Assembly: GCA_965214975.1 (NCBI GenBank)
Contig: OZ244055.1
Span: 3,596,001-3,660,000, forward strand
Direction: 5' to 3'
DNA from: JAJEBT01 sp965214975
GTDB taxonomy: Bacteria; Pseudomonadota; Alphaproteobacteria; MPNO01; UBA830
Length of the DNA stretch: 64,000 nt
Part shown: positions 36,192 to 43,690 of the stretch, one piece after another
Layout of the letters: each line of letters opens with the position of its first letter
How positions within the stretch are numbered: position 1 is the first letter of the stretch
Notes under the pieces: model-generated
Seen by the model: the letters and a program-made list of their open reading frames with translations, nothing else
Told to the model about the DNA's origin: nothing
The model's database searches: none
Position numbers and translations under genes: made by a program

Positions 36192-37421
36192 GTGATTGGC
36201 TTTCATGAGCGCCTGATGCCGGCGCTTCGACTGCTGCCACCGGAAACCGCCCACCGGATAGCGGTCTCCGCCGTGAGGTGGGGGCTCGGCCCACGGAACC
36301 GGGTTCCCGATCCAGGGATTCTCTCGACCTCGGTCTGGGGGCTGGATTTCCGCAATCCGGTCGGCCTCGCCGCCGGATTCGACAAGGGAGCGAAAGTGCC
36401 GGACGCCATGATGGCGGCGGGTTTCGGCTTTGCGGAAGCCGGCACGGTCACACCGCTTCCACAGCCCGGCAATGCCGGTCCTCGGCTGTTCCGCCTCTCC
36501 GCGGACCATGCGGTCATCAACCGCCTCGGCTTCAACAGCGCCGGGCTGGAGCCGTTCGTGCGGCGCATCGCGCGGCGCGGGCGAGGCAGAGGACCGTTCG
36601 GCGCGAACATCGGCAGGAACAAGGACAGCCTGAACGAGGTGGTCGATTACGAGGCCTGCATCGAGGCCGTTTCGAGACATGTGGATTTCATCGTCCTCAA
36701 CGTCTCGTCGCCGAACACGCCGGGCCTTCGCGCCATGCAGCGGACGGACACGTTGTCCCCGCTTCTTCGGAGGGCGCTTGCCGCCCGCGCCCGCGCCGTG
36801 TCCGAAACGCCGCCGCCCCTGATCGTCAAGATCGCGCCCGACCTTTCCGGGGACGATCTCGACGAGCTTGCGGACGTCGTTCTGGATGCCGGCATCGACG
36901 GCATGACGGTGGTCAACACCACGACCGCGCGACCAAGCCACATGACCGATCCGTTGCGCGCCGAGGCCGGCGGCCTCAGCGGCGCCCCGCTGTTTCCGAT
37001 GGCCCTCGACGCGGTCGGTCGGGTTTACCGCCGGACCAGGGGGTGCATTCCGATCATCGGCTCCGGAGGGATTTCGACGGGCGAGGAGGCCTACGCCATG
37101 ATCCGGGCCGGCGCGTCCCTGGTCCAGTTCTACACGGCGATGATCTTCAAGGGGCCGGGACTGGTCCAGCGAATCAAGTCGGATCTTGCCGCATGCCTTC
37201 GGCGCGACGGTTTCGCGTCCGTGGCGGACGCCGTCGGCGCCGGTGTCACGGTGGACTTGCCGGCCACCAAAAGTCGGCCCCGCCCGGTCCAGGCGGCAGC
37301 GAGGACCGGGATCGTGTCACCGGAATCGCGGCGACCTCGGGCCGAAGCGTTTGCGGCGCGGCGAAACGCGATGACGGCATTCACGGTTCTCCGGCATCCG
37401 GACTCGCGGGTGCGGCCATGA
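36192..37421 (+). CDS. pyrD: Dihydroorotate dehydrogenase (quinone), class 2, with long C-terminal tail
   Basis: I chose GTG 36192 because CGGAGA lies just upstream; a TTG at 36177 is the alternative. The enzyme oxidises dihydroorotate with FMN and quinone at the inner membrane. Features are an N-terminal helix region (LMPALRLLPPETAHRIAV), NPVGLAAGFDKGAKVPDAM, NRLGFNSAGLEPF, NVSSPNTPGLRAMQ with the catalytic Ser, VNTTTARP, GGLSGAPLFPMALDAV and IGSGGISTGEEAYAMI. The conserved domain ends near 37245. About 55 further residues, rich in Arg and Pro, follow; most class 2 enzymes lack them. Confidence 0.93.
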   Translation: MIGFHERLMPALRLLPPETAHRIAVSAVRWGLGPRNRVPDPGILSTSVWGLDFRNPVGLAAGFDKGAKVPDAMMAAGFGFAEAGTVTPLPQPGNAGPRLFRLSADHAVINRLGFNSAGLEPFVRRIARRGRGRGPFGANIGRNKDSLNEVVDYEACIEAVSRHVDFIVLNVSSPNTPGLRAMQRTDTLSPLLRRALAARARAVSETPPPLIVKIAPDLSGDDLDELADVVLDAGIDGMTVVNTTTARPSHMTDPLRAEAGGLSGAPLFPMALDAVGRVYRRTRGCIPIIGSGGISTGEEAYAMIRAGASLVQFYTAMIFKGPGLVQRIKSDLAACLRRDGFASVADAVGAGVTVDLPATKSRPRPVQAAARTGIVSPESRRPRAEAFAARRNAMTAFTVLRHPDSRVRP

Positions 37422-37577
37422 GCGCCGCGACGGGTTCCGTCTTCTCGGATCAAGGGGCGCTTGGGGCGCCGACACTCGATCTTCCTGAAACGCTCAAGCC
37501 GAATGCCCTGTCGGGAACGGAAGGCTCCGAATCTCTTTTCGTGGAAAATCACATCCGGAGGCGAAGAGGTTCGTTCC

Positions 37578-38666
37578 ATGGCGGGAACAGCGGCGCTTGT
37601 CACCGTGACGGACGGGCGACGCAAGGAGATCGATCGGCCGGGCCGGAGTTGCAGGTCGTGGCAGGCCTTGGCGCCGAGGATGCGGATCGTGTTGCCGGTA
37701 GCCGCCGGGATCTCCGGCAAGAAGATCCGGCTTTGCCCAAGGTCTCGGAGTGACCGTCGGCAGACGGCATTGCCGCTCCGACGAAAACCGCCTTGACGGT
37801 CTGCCTGACGTGCGGCGTTCGAGCGCGCCCCGGTGCATCGGCGGCGGCGAGGTTGCCGAAGTCGTTCGGATGACACCGGCGGAAACGTTGCCCGACGCCA
37901 TCCGCCGAAACCGGCGTTCGACGGCGCGCGCTACCGGCTGCGGTGCCTCGACCCTCCTTCGCCTTTGGCAAGCCTTGGCCTTGCAGCCGCGCCGCGGAGA
38001 CGCCTTGAAGCTATCGGCGGACCCGTGCTTCACGGGCAAGGCGCACGACACATCGTCGGACTGCAGTGGATCCGATACAGCACGCGATGGTTTTCCGCGT
38101 AGACGAAAAGTCGCCGGTTCAGGCCCTCGGCCGCAGCCGGCCGCCGTTGTGGCCGGGCCAAACCGAGGGGCGCGTCCATGGCCGCAAGCGCAATGGCGAG
38201 GCCTCGTTGTTCTCCGCCCTCGACGCGACGTTGCCGCCGGAGAGACCATGGCCAAGGGCGTCCGCCGCTACCGAGGCCGGGGGTTCCGCAAGTTTCCGGA
38301 CCGCGTCGAAACCAACGTGTTCGGGTTCTTGGCCTCCATGTCGTCATGGATAGCCGCTCTACACACGAGACGAAGGAGGTCTGCGCCTGACCCGCCGGTC
38401 GGCCTCGCCGGCATGTCCGATTCACGCCAATCCCGGTGTCTCGGTTCAACCAAGTGGGAAGGTTCCTCTCCGTCCTCGCGGAGAAGCGGATCCGCTGCGG
38501 AGTTGACCGTTCGACCGCCGGACGGAAGCAGGCGATCACCGCGTGCATTGGGGGCGTCGACGAGGAGTCCACGCTGTTCCGATGGCGCGAGTCGGCCAAC
38601 GGAATCCCTGCCACCGTCAAGTGTTTCCGTCCGGGAACCCTCGAATTCACGCCAACTCAATCATGA
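37578..38666 (+). pseudogene. Degenerate IS630-family transposase
   Basis: No single frame is intact, but pieces of an IS630 transposase appear in the right order across three frames. First comes a helix-turn-helix N-terminus (SWQALAPRMRIVLPVAAGIS, about 37655-37720). Next is VVRMTPAETLPDAIRRNRRS (37860-37920) and LALQPRRGDALKLSADPCF. Then come MVFRVDEKSPVQALGRSRPP around the first Asp (38085-38145), LHVVMDSRSTHETKEV around the second Asp (38332-38382), and FNQVGRFLSVLAEKRIRCGV with the Glu-helix region (38438-38500). The total span of about 1,090 bases equals a full-length gene. At least three frameshifts are needed. Outer limits are approximate; no terminal repeats were identified. Confidence 0.82.
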
Positions 38667-38718
38667 TCATGTGAACTTCGGAATCAAGACGCAACACAAC
38701 ATCTGGGGGAAAACCGTC

Positions 38719-39474
38719 ATGCCACGTGATGCACAACAATTTGTAGAGCCTGTCGACACGACGATGAACACGCTCACGTCGACGGTGTTCTCGGGCCAGC
38801 GGACCGTCCACGTGCCTCCCTTGGCGCCGCCCGACGCGCTCAAGCCGAATACCCGACTCAAGATGGACGGCCTGAAGTTCCTGGCCATGCTGCCTAAAAA
38901 CAAAATCCCCGTCGCTTTCCTCGATCCGCAATACCGTGGCGTGCTTGAAAAGCTGTCCTACGGCAACGAGGGCAAGAATCGCGGCAAGCGACGGTGCGCC
39001 TTGAAGCAGATGGATGACGCCACGATCGGGAGCTTCGTCCGTGGCATCGACCGCGCCCTGGTTCCGTCCGGCCACCTGTTCCTGTGGGTGGACAAGTTCC
39101 ACTTGTGCCAGGGCGTTCGCCCGTGGTTTGACGGAACCAGCCTCGACATCGTGGATTTGGTGACGTGGAACAAGGGAACCTTCGGTATGGGCTACCGCAC
39201 CCGGCGACGGGCGGAATACTGCGTCGTGTTGCAGAAACAGCCCCGCAGGGCAAAAGGAGTATGGAAAGTCCACAATATCCCCGATGTTGTCGAGGAGCGG
39301 GTTTCACAGCGCGACCACCCGCACGCGAAGCCGATTGACCTGCAAGGCGAACTCATGGCCGCCGTAAGTCATGAAGGCGATTACGTGATCGATCCGGCCG
39401 CCGGATCGTTTTCCGTTTTGCAAGCCGCCCTCAATCGGCGGCGCACGTTTCTTGGCTGCGACCTGAACGGATAG
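38719..39474 (+). CDS. Beta-type DNA methyltransferase of a restriction-modification pair
   Basis: The chosen ATG at 38719 (MPRDAQQFVEPVD) follows GGGGGA at 38705-38710; an in-frame GTG at 38671 is possible. The 251-residue protein has the catalytic motif IV first (AFLDPQYRGVL), then SGHLFLWVDKFHLCQG, and the SAM-binding motif I last (GDYVIDPAAGSFSVLQAAL with LGCDLNG). This is the beta-class amino-methyltransferase order. The catalytic tetrad is DPQY instead of the more usual DPPY, which may be a subfamily trait. The endonuclease-like gene begins five bases downstream. GC content is visibly below that of the neighbouring chromosome. The recognition site is unknown. Confidence 0.82.
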   Translation: MPRDAQQFVEPVDTTMNTLTSTVFSGQRTVHVPPLAPPDALKPNTRLKMDGLKFLAMLPKNKIPVAFLDPQYRGVLEKLSYGNEGKNRGKRRCALKQMDDATIGSFVRGIDRALVPSGHLFLWVDKFHLCQGVRPWFDGTSLDIVDLVTWNKGTFGMGYRTRRRAEYCVVLQKQPRRAKGVWKVHNIPDVVEERVSQRDHPHAKPIDLQGELMAAVSHEGDYVIDPAAGSFSVLQAALNRRRTFLGCDLNG

Positions 39475-39478
39475 CGCC

Positions 39479-39910
39479 ATGGCCAGATTGCGAATGGCCA
39501 GGCCTAGGAACACGTCGGGTTCCTATGAGCGCCTGTTCGACAACGCGGCGTTGGGCAGACTGGTGAGCAAGATTCAGTCTGCCGTGATCTCGTCCGGCTC
39601 CGAGCTTGAAGCGACAATTGCGGATTTGGTACCGAATATCCCCGATCTGGACGCCTTCCTGGGGCAGGAGATCATGCCCGAGGGCGTGCTTCTCGCCCGT
39701 AAGCGCCAGATCAAGCGGAGCGACATATTGGACTTCGCAGGGTCAGAGCCTGACTTCATGGTGTTCAAGCGCCGTCATGGCTTACAGGCATGCCACATCG
39801 TCGAGTTGAAGGATGGTCACGTGTTCGACACCAAGAAGGCCAGCGCGGAGCGTCAGGCAATGCACGGTTTCATCGAACGCAACGCCCGGCATATCCAGTA
39901 CAGATTCCAG
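39479..39910 (+). pseudogene. Type II restriction endonuclease-like gene, 5' part (interrupted by IS66 element)
   Basis: This is the first 144 codons of a gene that starts five bases after the methyltransferase stop. The PD-(D/E)XK nuclease motif is visible: Asp 92 in EPDFMVF and Glu 109/Lys 111 in CHIVELKDG, on adjacent predicted strands. Coding stops being genuine at 39910, where an IS66-family element begins; reading on gives only ten element-derived residues before a stop. The 3' part resumes at 42186 in the same frame. The endonuclease role rests on the motif and the partner methyltransferase. Confidence 0.8.
39903..39910. repeat. Left target-site duplication of the IS66-family element
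   Basis: The octamer GATTCCAG ends directly at the left terminus of the element and is repeated exactly at 42178-42185 after the right terminus. IS66-family transposition is known to duplicate 8 bp of target. The exact match indicates a fairly recent insertion without later rearrangement. Confidence 0.93.
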
Positions 39911-39924
39911 GTAACTGCCCAGGT
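39911..39924 (+). repeat. Left terminal inverted repeat of the IS66-family element
   Basis: GTAACTGCCCAGGT at the left end matches the right end in inverse orientation without mismatch over 14 bases; similarity stops at the next base. Confidence 0.93.
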
Positions 39925-40042
39925 ACTCCACCCCCGGTGACGGCGTGTCGGCAACCGTCGCCGCGGAGGCGGCGCCCGCTCGCCTGTTGACATCATAGCC
40001 TTGCGGGTTCAGGGTTGCGCTCCGGTGCGAGAGGAGCGGCCC

Positions 40043-40711
40043 GTGGGGTATTTCGGATCGAAGGCGACGAGCGGTTTGTGCCAGGCGCTGATCGCGCTGA
40101 TGCCGCCGCACTCGGTCTACATCGAGAGCCATCTCGGAGGCGGGGCGCTGATGAAGCGCAAGCCGGCGGCCCTGCGCTCGATCGGCATCGACCGCGACGA
40201 GCGGGCGCTCGAGGCCTTCGGGGGCGACCCCTCGGTGGAGCTGGTGCACGGCTGCGCCCATGCCTTCCTGGCCTCGTTCCCGTTCCTGGGGCCGGAGCTG
40301 GTCTACAGCGACCCGCCCTATCTGCACGCGACCCGGAGTTCGGAGCGCCGCTACCGCTTCGAGTACGAGGAGGCCGACCACGTCGCGCTCCTCGAGCTGC
40401 TCAAGGGCCTGCCCTGCCAGGTGATGGTCTCGGGCCACCCGTCCGCGCTCTACGACGGGATGCTGGCGGGCTGGCGCCGCCTCGCGATGCAGGTGACGAC
40501 CCAGGGCAAGGTGCGGACCGAGGTCGTGTGGTTCAACTTCGCGCCCGACCGGATGCACTGGGCGAGCTTCGCGGGCCGGAACTTCACGGACCGCCAGCGC
40601 ATCAGGCGCAAGGCGGCCAACTGGGGCCGGCGCTACGGGGCCCTGCCGGCGGGCGAACGCCTCGCGGTGCTGGCCGCGATCATGGCCGTCGAGGCCGACG
40701 GGGATGCGTGA
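40043..40711 (+). CDS. D12-class DNA adenine N6-methyltransferase carried by the IS66-family element
   Basis: The start is placed at GTG 40043 because AGAGGAG at 40030-40036 lies six bases upstream and the encoded product begins at the conserved GYFGSKATSG. The 222-residue protein has the Dam/D12 features: the N-terminal SAM motif (VYIESHLGGGALMKRKP) and the catalytic tetrad in LVYSDPPYLHATR (DPPY). There is no target-recognition domain of the size seen in Dam. Its stop overlaps tnpC by eight bases, so it is expressed with the transposase. It could methylate the element ends or host DNA; which is not visible. Confidence 0.85.
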   Translation: MGYFGSKATSGLCQALIALMPPHSVYIESHLGGGALMKRKPAALRSIGIDRDERALEAFGGDPSVELVHGCAHAFLASFPFLGPELVYSDPPYLHATRSSERRYRFEYEEADHVALLELLKGLPCQVMVSGHPSALYDGMLAGWRRLAMQVTTQGKVRTEVVWFNFAPDRMHWASFAGRNFTDRQRIRRKAANWGRRYGALPAGERLAVLAAIMAVEADGDA

Positions 40712-42101
40712 ACCCTGCCCGGTCCCGGCGCCGGCCGGGGAGGATGACGCGCGCGACCGGGAGATCGCAAGCTTGCGCGAACGCCTCGCCGCGCTCGACA
40801 GCACCACCAGCTCCAGACCGCCGGCCGGCGACGGCCTGAAGAAGAGGAACGGAACCCCGAGACGCACGCGGAGCCGGCGCCAGCCGTCTCCCAGGGCCAG
40901 CGGCGGCCAGCCGGGCCACAGGGGAACCACCCTGGCGCAGACCGCGAACCCGGACCACGTCGTGGATCACGACCCCGTCGCCTGCTCGCACTGCGGCGCG
41001 CCGCTGTCGGACGCCGACCGTCACGCGCCCCCCGTCCGCCGGCAGATCTTCGACCTGCCCGAGCCGCAGCCCCTCGAGGTCACCGAACATCGCGGCCATC
41101 GCTGCCGCTGCGCCGCCTGCGGCGCCGTGACGGCAGCCGCATTCCCGGACGGCGTGACCGCCCCGGTCCGGTACGGGCCGCGCATCACCGCGCGGGTGAC
41201 CTATCTGTCGCACGGCCAGTTCATTCCCGAGAAGCGCGTCGCCGCGGTCATGAGCGACCTCTTCGCGGTGAAGCTCCCCACCGCCACCATCGCCGCCATG
41301 GGCCGGCGCACCGCCCGCCGCTTCGGGGGCTTCCTCGACCGGGTCGCGGCGCTCGCCCGCACCGCGGCCCCGGTCAAGCATCCCGGCGAGACCGGCATCC
41401 GCATCGAGGCCCGGACCCGATGGCTCCACGTGCTGTGCACCCCGTCGCTCACCGTCCTGCGCGTCGCCGCCGGGCGCCGCCGTTTCGACGAGAGGCTCGA
41501 AGGCGTCGTCATCCATGACGATCTGCCCACCTACCTCTCCATCGAGGGGGTGCTCCACGGCGCCTGCGGCGCCCATCGCCTGCGCGAACTCCAAGCCCTC
41601 GTCGAGATCGAGAAGGAAGACTGGGCCGGCAGCATGCAGCGCCTCCTCCTGCGCGCCTGCAGGGTCGCCCGCATCGCCCGCGAGAACGACCGCGACGTGC
41701 CCGCCTCCCTCGCGGCGCTGATCTCCCGGACCTGGGACCGAACCCTCGACCGCGCCATCGCCTTCCACGAGGCGCAACCGCCGCTCCGGACCGGAAAGCG
41801 CGGCCGCAAGAAGCGCCGGATCGGCCACAATCTCGCGTGCCGGCTCCAAAACGGCAAGGAGGGATCCCTGCGTTTCCTCGAGGATCTCCGCGTCCCGTTC
41901 ACCAACAACGAGGCCGAGCGCGATCTCCGAATGGCCAAGCTGCGCCAGAAGATCTCGGGAGGCTTCCGCTCGACGCAGGGCGCCCATGACTTCGCCAGCC
42001 TGCGCTCCGCCATCGCCACCGCCCGAAAGCAGGACTGGAACGTCCTCGAAATCCTGGCGTGTCCCGAGCCGCTGCAGCTGGTCCCGAAACTGCGCCTCTG
42101 A
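40704..42101 (+). CDS. tnpC: IS66-family transposase TnpC
   Basis: The 465-residue protein has an N-terminal coiled-coil-prone segment, a basic linker (RASGGQPGHRG), a CxxC...CxxC zinc-binding domain (CSHCGAPL; RCRCAACGAV), and the DDE domain. The late motif TNNEAERDLRMAKLRQKISG, with the catalytic Glu, and GACGAHRLRELQALVEIEKE are clear. The segment that in relatives reads DETG is PGETG here: codon 228 (41385-41387) is GGC instead of an Asp codon. If the alignment is right the first catalytic Asp is lost, so this copy may be inactive now. The ATG overlaps the methyltransferase gene. Confidence 0.9.
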   Translation: MREPCPVPAPAGEDDARDREIASLRERLAALDSTTSSRPPAGDGLKKRNGTPRRTRSRRQPSPRASGGQPGHRGTTLAQTANPDHVVDHDPVACSHCGAPLSDADRHAPPVRRQIFDLPEPQPLEVTEHRGHRCRCAACGAVTAAAFPDGVTAPVRYGPRITARVTYLSHGQFIPEKRVAAVMSDLFAVKLPTATIAAMGRRTARRFGGFLDRVAALARTAAPVKHPGETGIRIEARTRWLHVLCTPSLTVLRVAAGRRRFDERLEGVVIHDDLPTYLSIEGVLHGACGAHRLRELQALVEIEKEDWAGSMQRLLLRACRVARIARENDRDVPASLAALISRTWDRTLDRAIAFHEAQPPLRTGKRGRKKRRIGHNLACRLQNGKEGSLRFLEDLRVPFTNNEAERDLRMAKLRQKISGGFRSTQGAHDFASLRSAIATARKQDWNVLEILACPEPLQLVPKLRL

Positions 42102-42163
42102 AAACCCGCCGACGCCGGCCCGCGTCACCCGAGCCCTCGCCTCCCGACGCTCGGCGAAACCGG

Positions 42164-42177
42164 ACCTGGGCAGTTAC
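42164..42177 (-). repeat. Right terminal inverted repeat of the IS66-family element
   Basis: ACCTGGGCAGTTAC is the exact reverse complement of the left terminal 14 bases and is followed at once by the second copy of the target octamer. Confidence 0.93.
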
Positions 42178-42185
42178 GATTCCAG
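42178..42185. repeat. Right target-site duplication of the IS66-family element
   Basis: GATTCCAG is identical to 39903-39910. Deleting the element plus this copy rejoins the reading frame of the endonuclease-like gene. Confidence 0.93.
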
Positions 42186-42422
42186 GCACATTTCTGTGCC
42201 TTCAACCAGAATGACCGTCGGGCGATATGGGATGGTTTCAAGCGGCGGATCGCACTCGAAGAGGCAATGACCGGACGAGAGTTCTGTACCCTCCTGGAAA
42301 TCGACTACGAATCCATCGTGGAAAACCGGCGCGCCGATGGAGCGGACAACGTGGATTTCTTCCTGTCCGAGTTAGTCAAGATCGGGCCAATCCGTCATCG
42401 TCTGCGCGAACTTATTGAATAA
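42186..42422 (+). pseudogene. Restriction endonuclease-like gene, 3' part
   Basis: Reading in the frame of the 5' part after excision of the element, 78 further codons are open and end with TAA at 42420-42422. The segment begins AHFCAFNQNDRRAIWDGFK and ends IRHRLRELIE. The restored gene would encode 222 residues. The lack of any stop or frameshift in the 3' part shows that the insertion is young compared with the IS630 remnant nearby. On its own this fragment has no start or ribosome binding site and is unlikely to be translated. Confidence 0.8.
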
Positions 42423-43081
42423 TATATCAAGTAAATTATTTTTAATTTTCTGAAATTTTTTCCAAATTTTTAATATTATTTACGTTTTATTTTCTTGCGG
42501 GCTTGCAGACAGGATCGGGAAAGTCTGCGGCACAGTAAAATCGAGGCGCATTGAATGCCGGTTGGCGAGATGTCGGGTTGGACCGTCGCATGTGGAAGCG
42601 ATGCCGGGAACGGAGCGATAAACGGGGTGAAGCGCAATGACCGAACAGTACGGGATCCAAGCTCCGATGTCGGTGTACAAGATGGCGCTCGGCATGACCG
42701 AGGCAGGCGACGAAGGCTTTCGACGAGACGTGCCTGACGCCCGTCGGGAAACAGCATTGGAAACGGTCCGCGAGATCCGGATGGGGAGAATGCGAGCCGA
42801 GCGGCGTTCACCCATCACCTGAACGTTCCTCCGGGTTCGGCGGGACAGCGGGGACGTGGCGAGAAGCGTCCGAGTTGCGCTTCGCTCGAACTGTTGGCAC
42901 CTGCAACAGGGAGCGGTCTCGAAGCGACCGGATGATCAGGTGCCGCGGGGCGACGGAAAACGTGGCCGACGCCGAACGGGACGGAGTCGCTTGACAGGCC
43001 GGAGCGGCCTCTGTCGATGTCGCCCCGCCTCGTGGGCCATTGCGCCACCGACCGATCCGGTCGATTCGGGGCCTTGTCCGG
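42423..43081. other. AT-rich tract and gene-poor spacer after the restriction gene
   Basis: Bases 42421-42485 are almost all A and T, in sharp contrast to the GC-rich chromosome. This marks the edge of the acquired restriction-modification segment. The rest (about 590 bases) returns to high GC. A 61-codon frame at 42637-42822 on the plus strand starts with ATG after GGGGTGA, but I see no family and do not call it a gene. No transposase remnant was recognised here. Confidence 0.6.
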
Positions 43082-43690
43082 TCACCGGCTGTTGCCCTGA
43101 TCCAGGTAGTGGCGTATCAGGGCGACGGCTTCCGGCGCGTCCCATTCCGCAGGCCCGACGAGACGGCCAAGCTCCCGCCCGTCCTGCCCCACAAGCAGCG
43201 TCGTCGGGAGTCCCCGCACGCCGACCTCGAACATGAATGTCGAACCCTCGTCATGGAGCAGACGCAGATTCCGGAGCTTCAGGCGGTCGCGGAACGGGGC
43301 GATCTTGCGCCATCCCTCACGATCCTCCGACAACGCCACAACCACGAAATCCTCGCCGCGCAACCCGGCCTGAAGACGGTCCAGGGAGGGCATCTCGCGC
43401 ACGCAGGGGCCGCACCAGGTCGCCCAGAAATTCACGAGCGTCAACCGGCCCCCGAATTCCTTGAGCGCGATCCGGCTTCCGTCCTCGTCCACGAAGGTCC
43501 GCTCGGGCAACGGCACGGGCCGGACCGCCGGCTCGAAGTTCTGCATCCAGCCGGCCAGCCGCGGGCCCGGCGTGTCCGCCGCAACGCTTGATTGCGCACC
43601 GATAACTGCCATTATCAGGCAGACAGCGGGCAGGATGCCCGGGCGCGGCCGGGTTCCGGGCTCTCCGGACAGTCTGTCGAAAGTCGTCAT
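43082..43690 (-). CDS. tlpA: TlpA-like thiol:disulfide oxidoreductase
   Basis: The 202-residue product from ATG 43690 (MTTFDRLSGEPG) has an N-terminal hydrophobic segment (GILPAVCLIMAVIGAQSS) that should export or anchor it to the periplasm. The thioredoxin fold carries the redox motif in NFWATWCGPCVREMPSLD and the cis-Pro region VRGLPTTLLVG. TlpA proteins reduce disulfides in the periplasm, often during cytochrome assembly. The position divergent from argH is conserved in alphaproteobacteria. Its start codon overlaps that of argH on the other strand. Confidence 0.9.
   Translation of the reverse strand: MTTFDRLSGEPGTRPRPGILPAVCLIMAVIGAQSSVAADTPGPRLAGWMQNFEPAVRPVPLPERTFVDEDGSRIALKEFGGRLTLVNFWATWCGPCVREMPSLDRLQAGLRGEDFVVVALSEDREGWRKIAPFRDRLKLRNLRLLHDEGSTFMFEVGVRGLPTTLLVGQDGRELGRLVGPAEWDAPEAVALIRHYLDQGNSR

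Larger units (their letters stand above)
39911..42177 (+). mobile_element. IS66-family insertion sequence with methyltransferase passenger gene
   Basis: The 2,267-bp element is bounded by perfect 14-bp inverted repeats, GTAACTGCCCAGGT at 39911-39924 and its complement at 42164-42177. The ends begin with GTAA as is usual for IS66, and 8-bp direct repeats flank it. It contains two overlapping genes: a D12-class adenine methyltransferase (40043-40711) and tnpC (40704-42101). There is no tnpA or tnpB, as in the ISBst12-type branch of the family. It lies inside a restriction endonuclease-like gene. Its own sequence is more GC-rich than the island around it. Confidence 0.93.

Noticed and set aside
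42637..42822. 61-codon frame after the AT-rich tract with a possible ribosome binding site
   Set aside because: No family similarity seen, and both strands are open here; too weak to call a gene.
37422..43081. Integrative element with integrase and att sites
   Set aside because: No integrase gene and no tRNA-derived direct repeats; only IS remnants and the IS66-family element were found.
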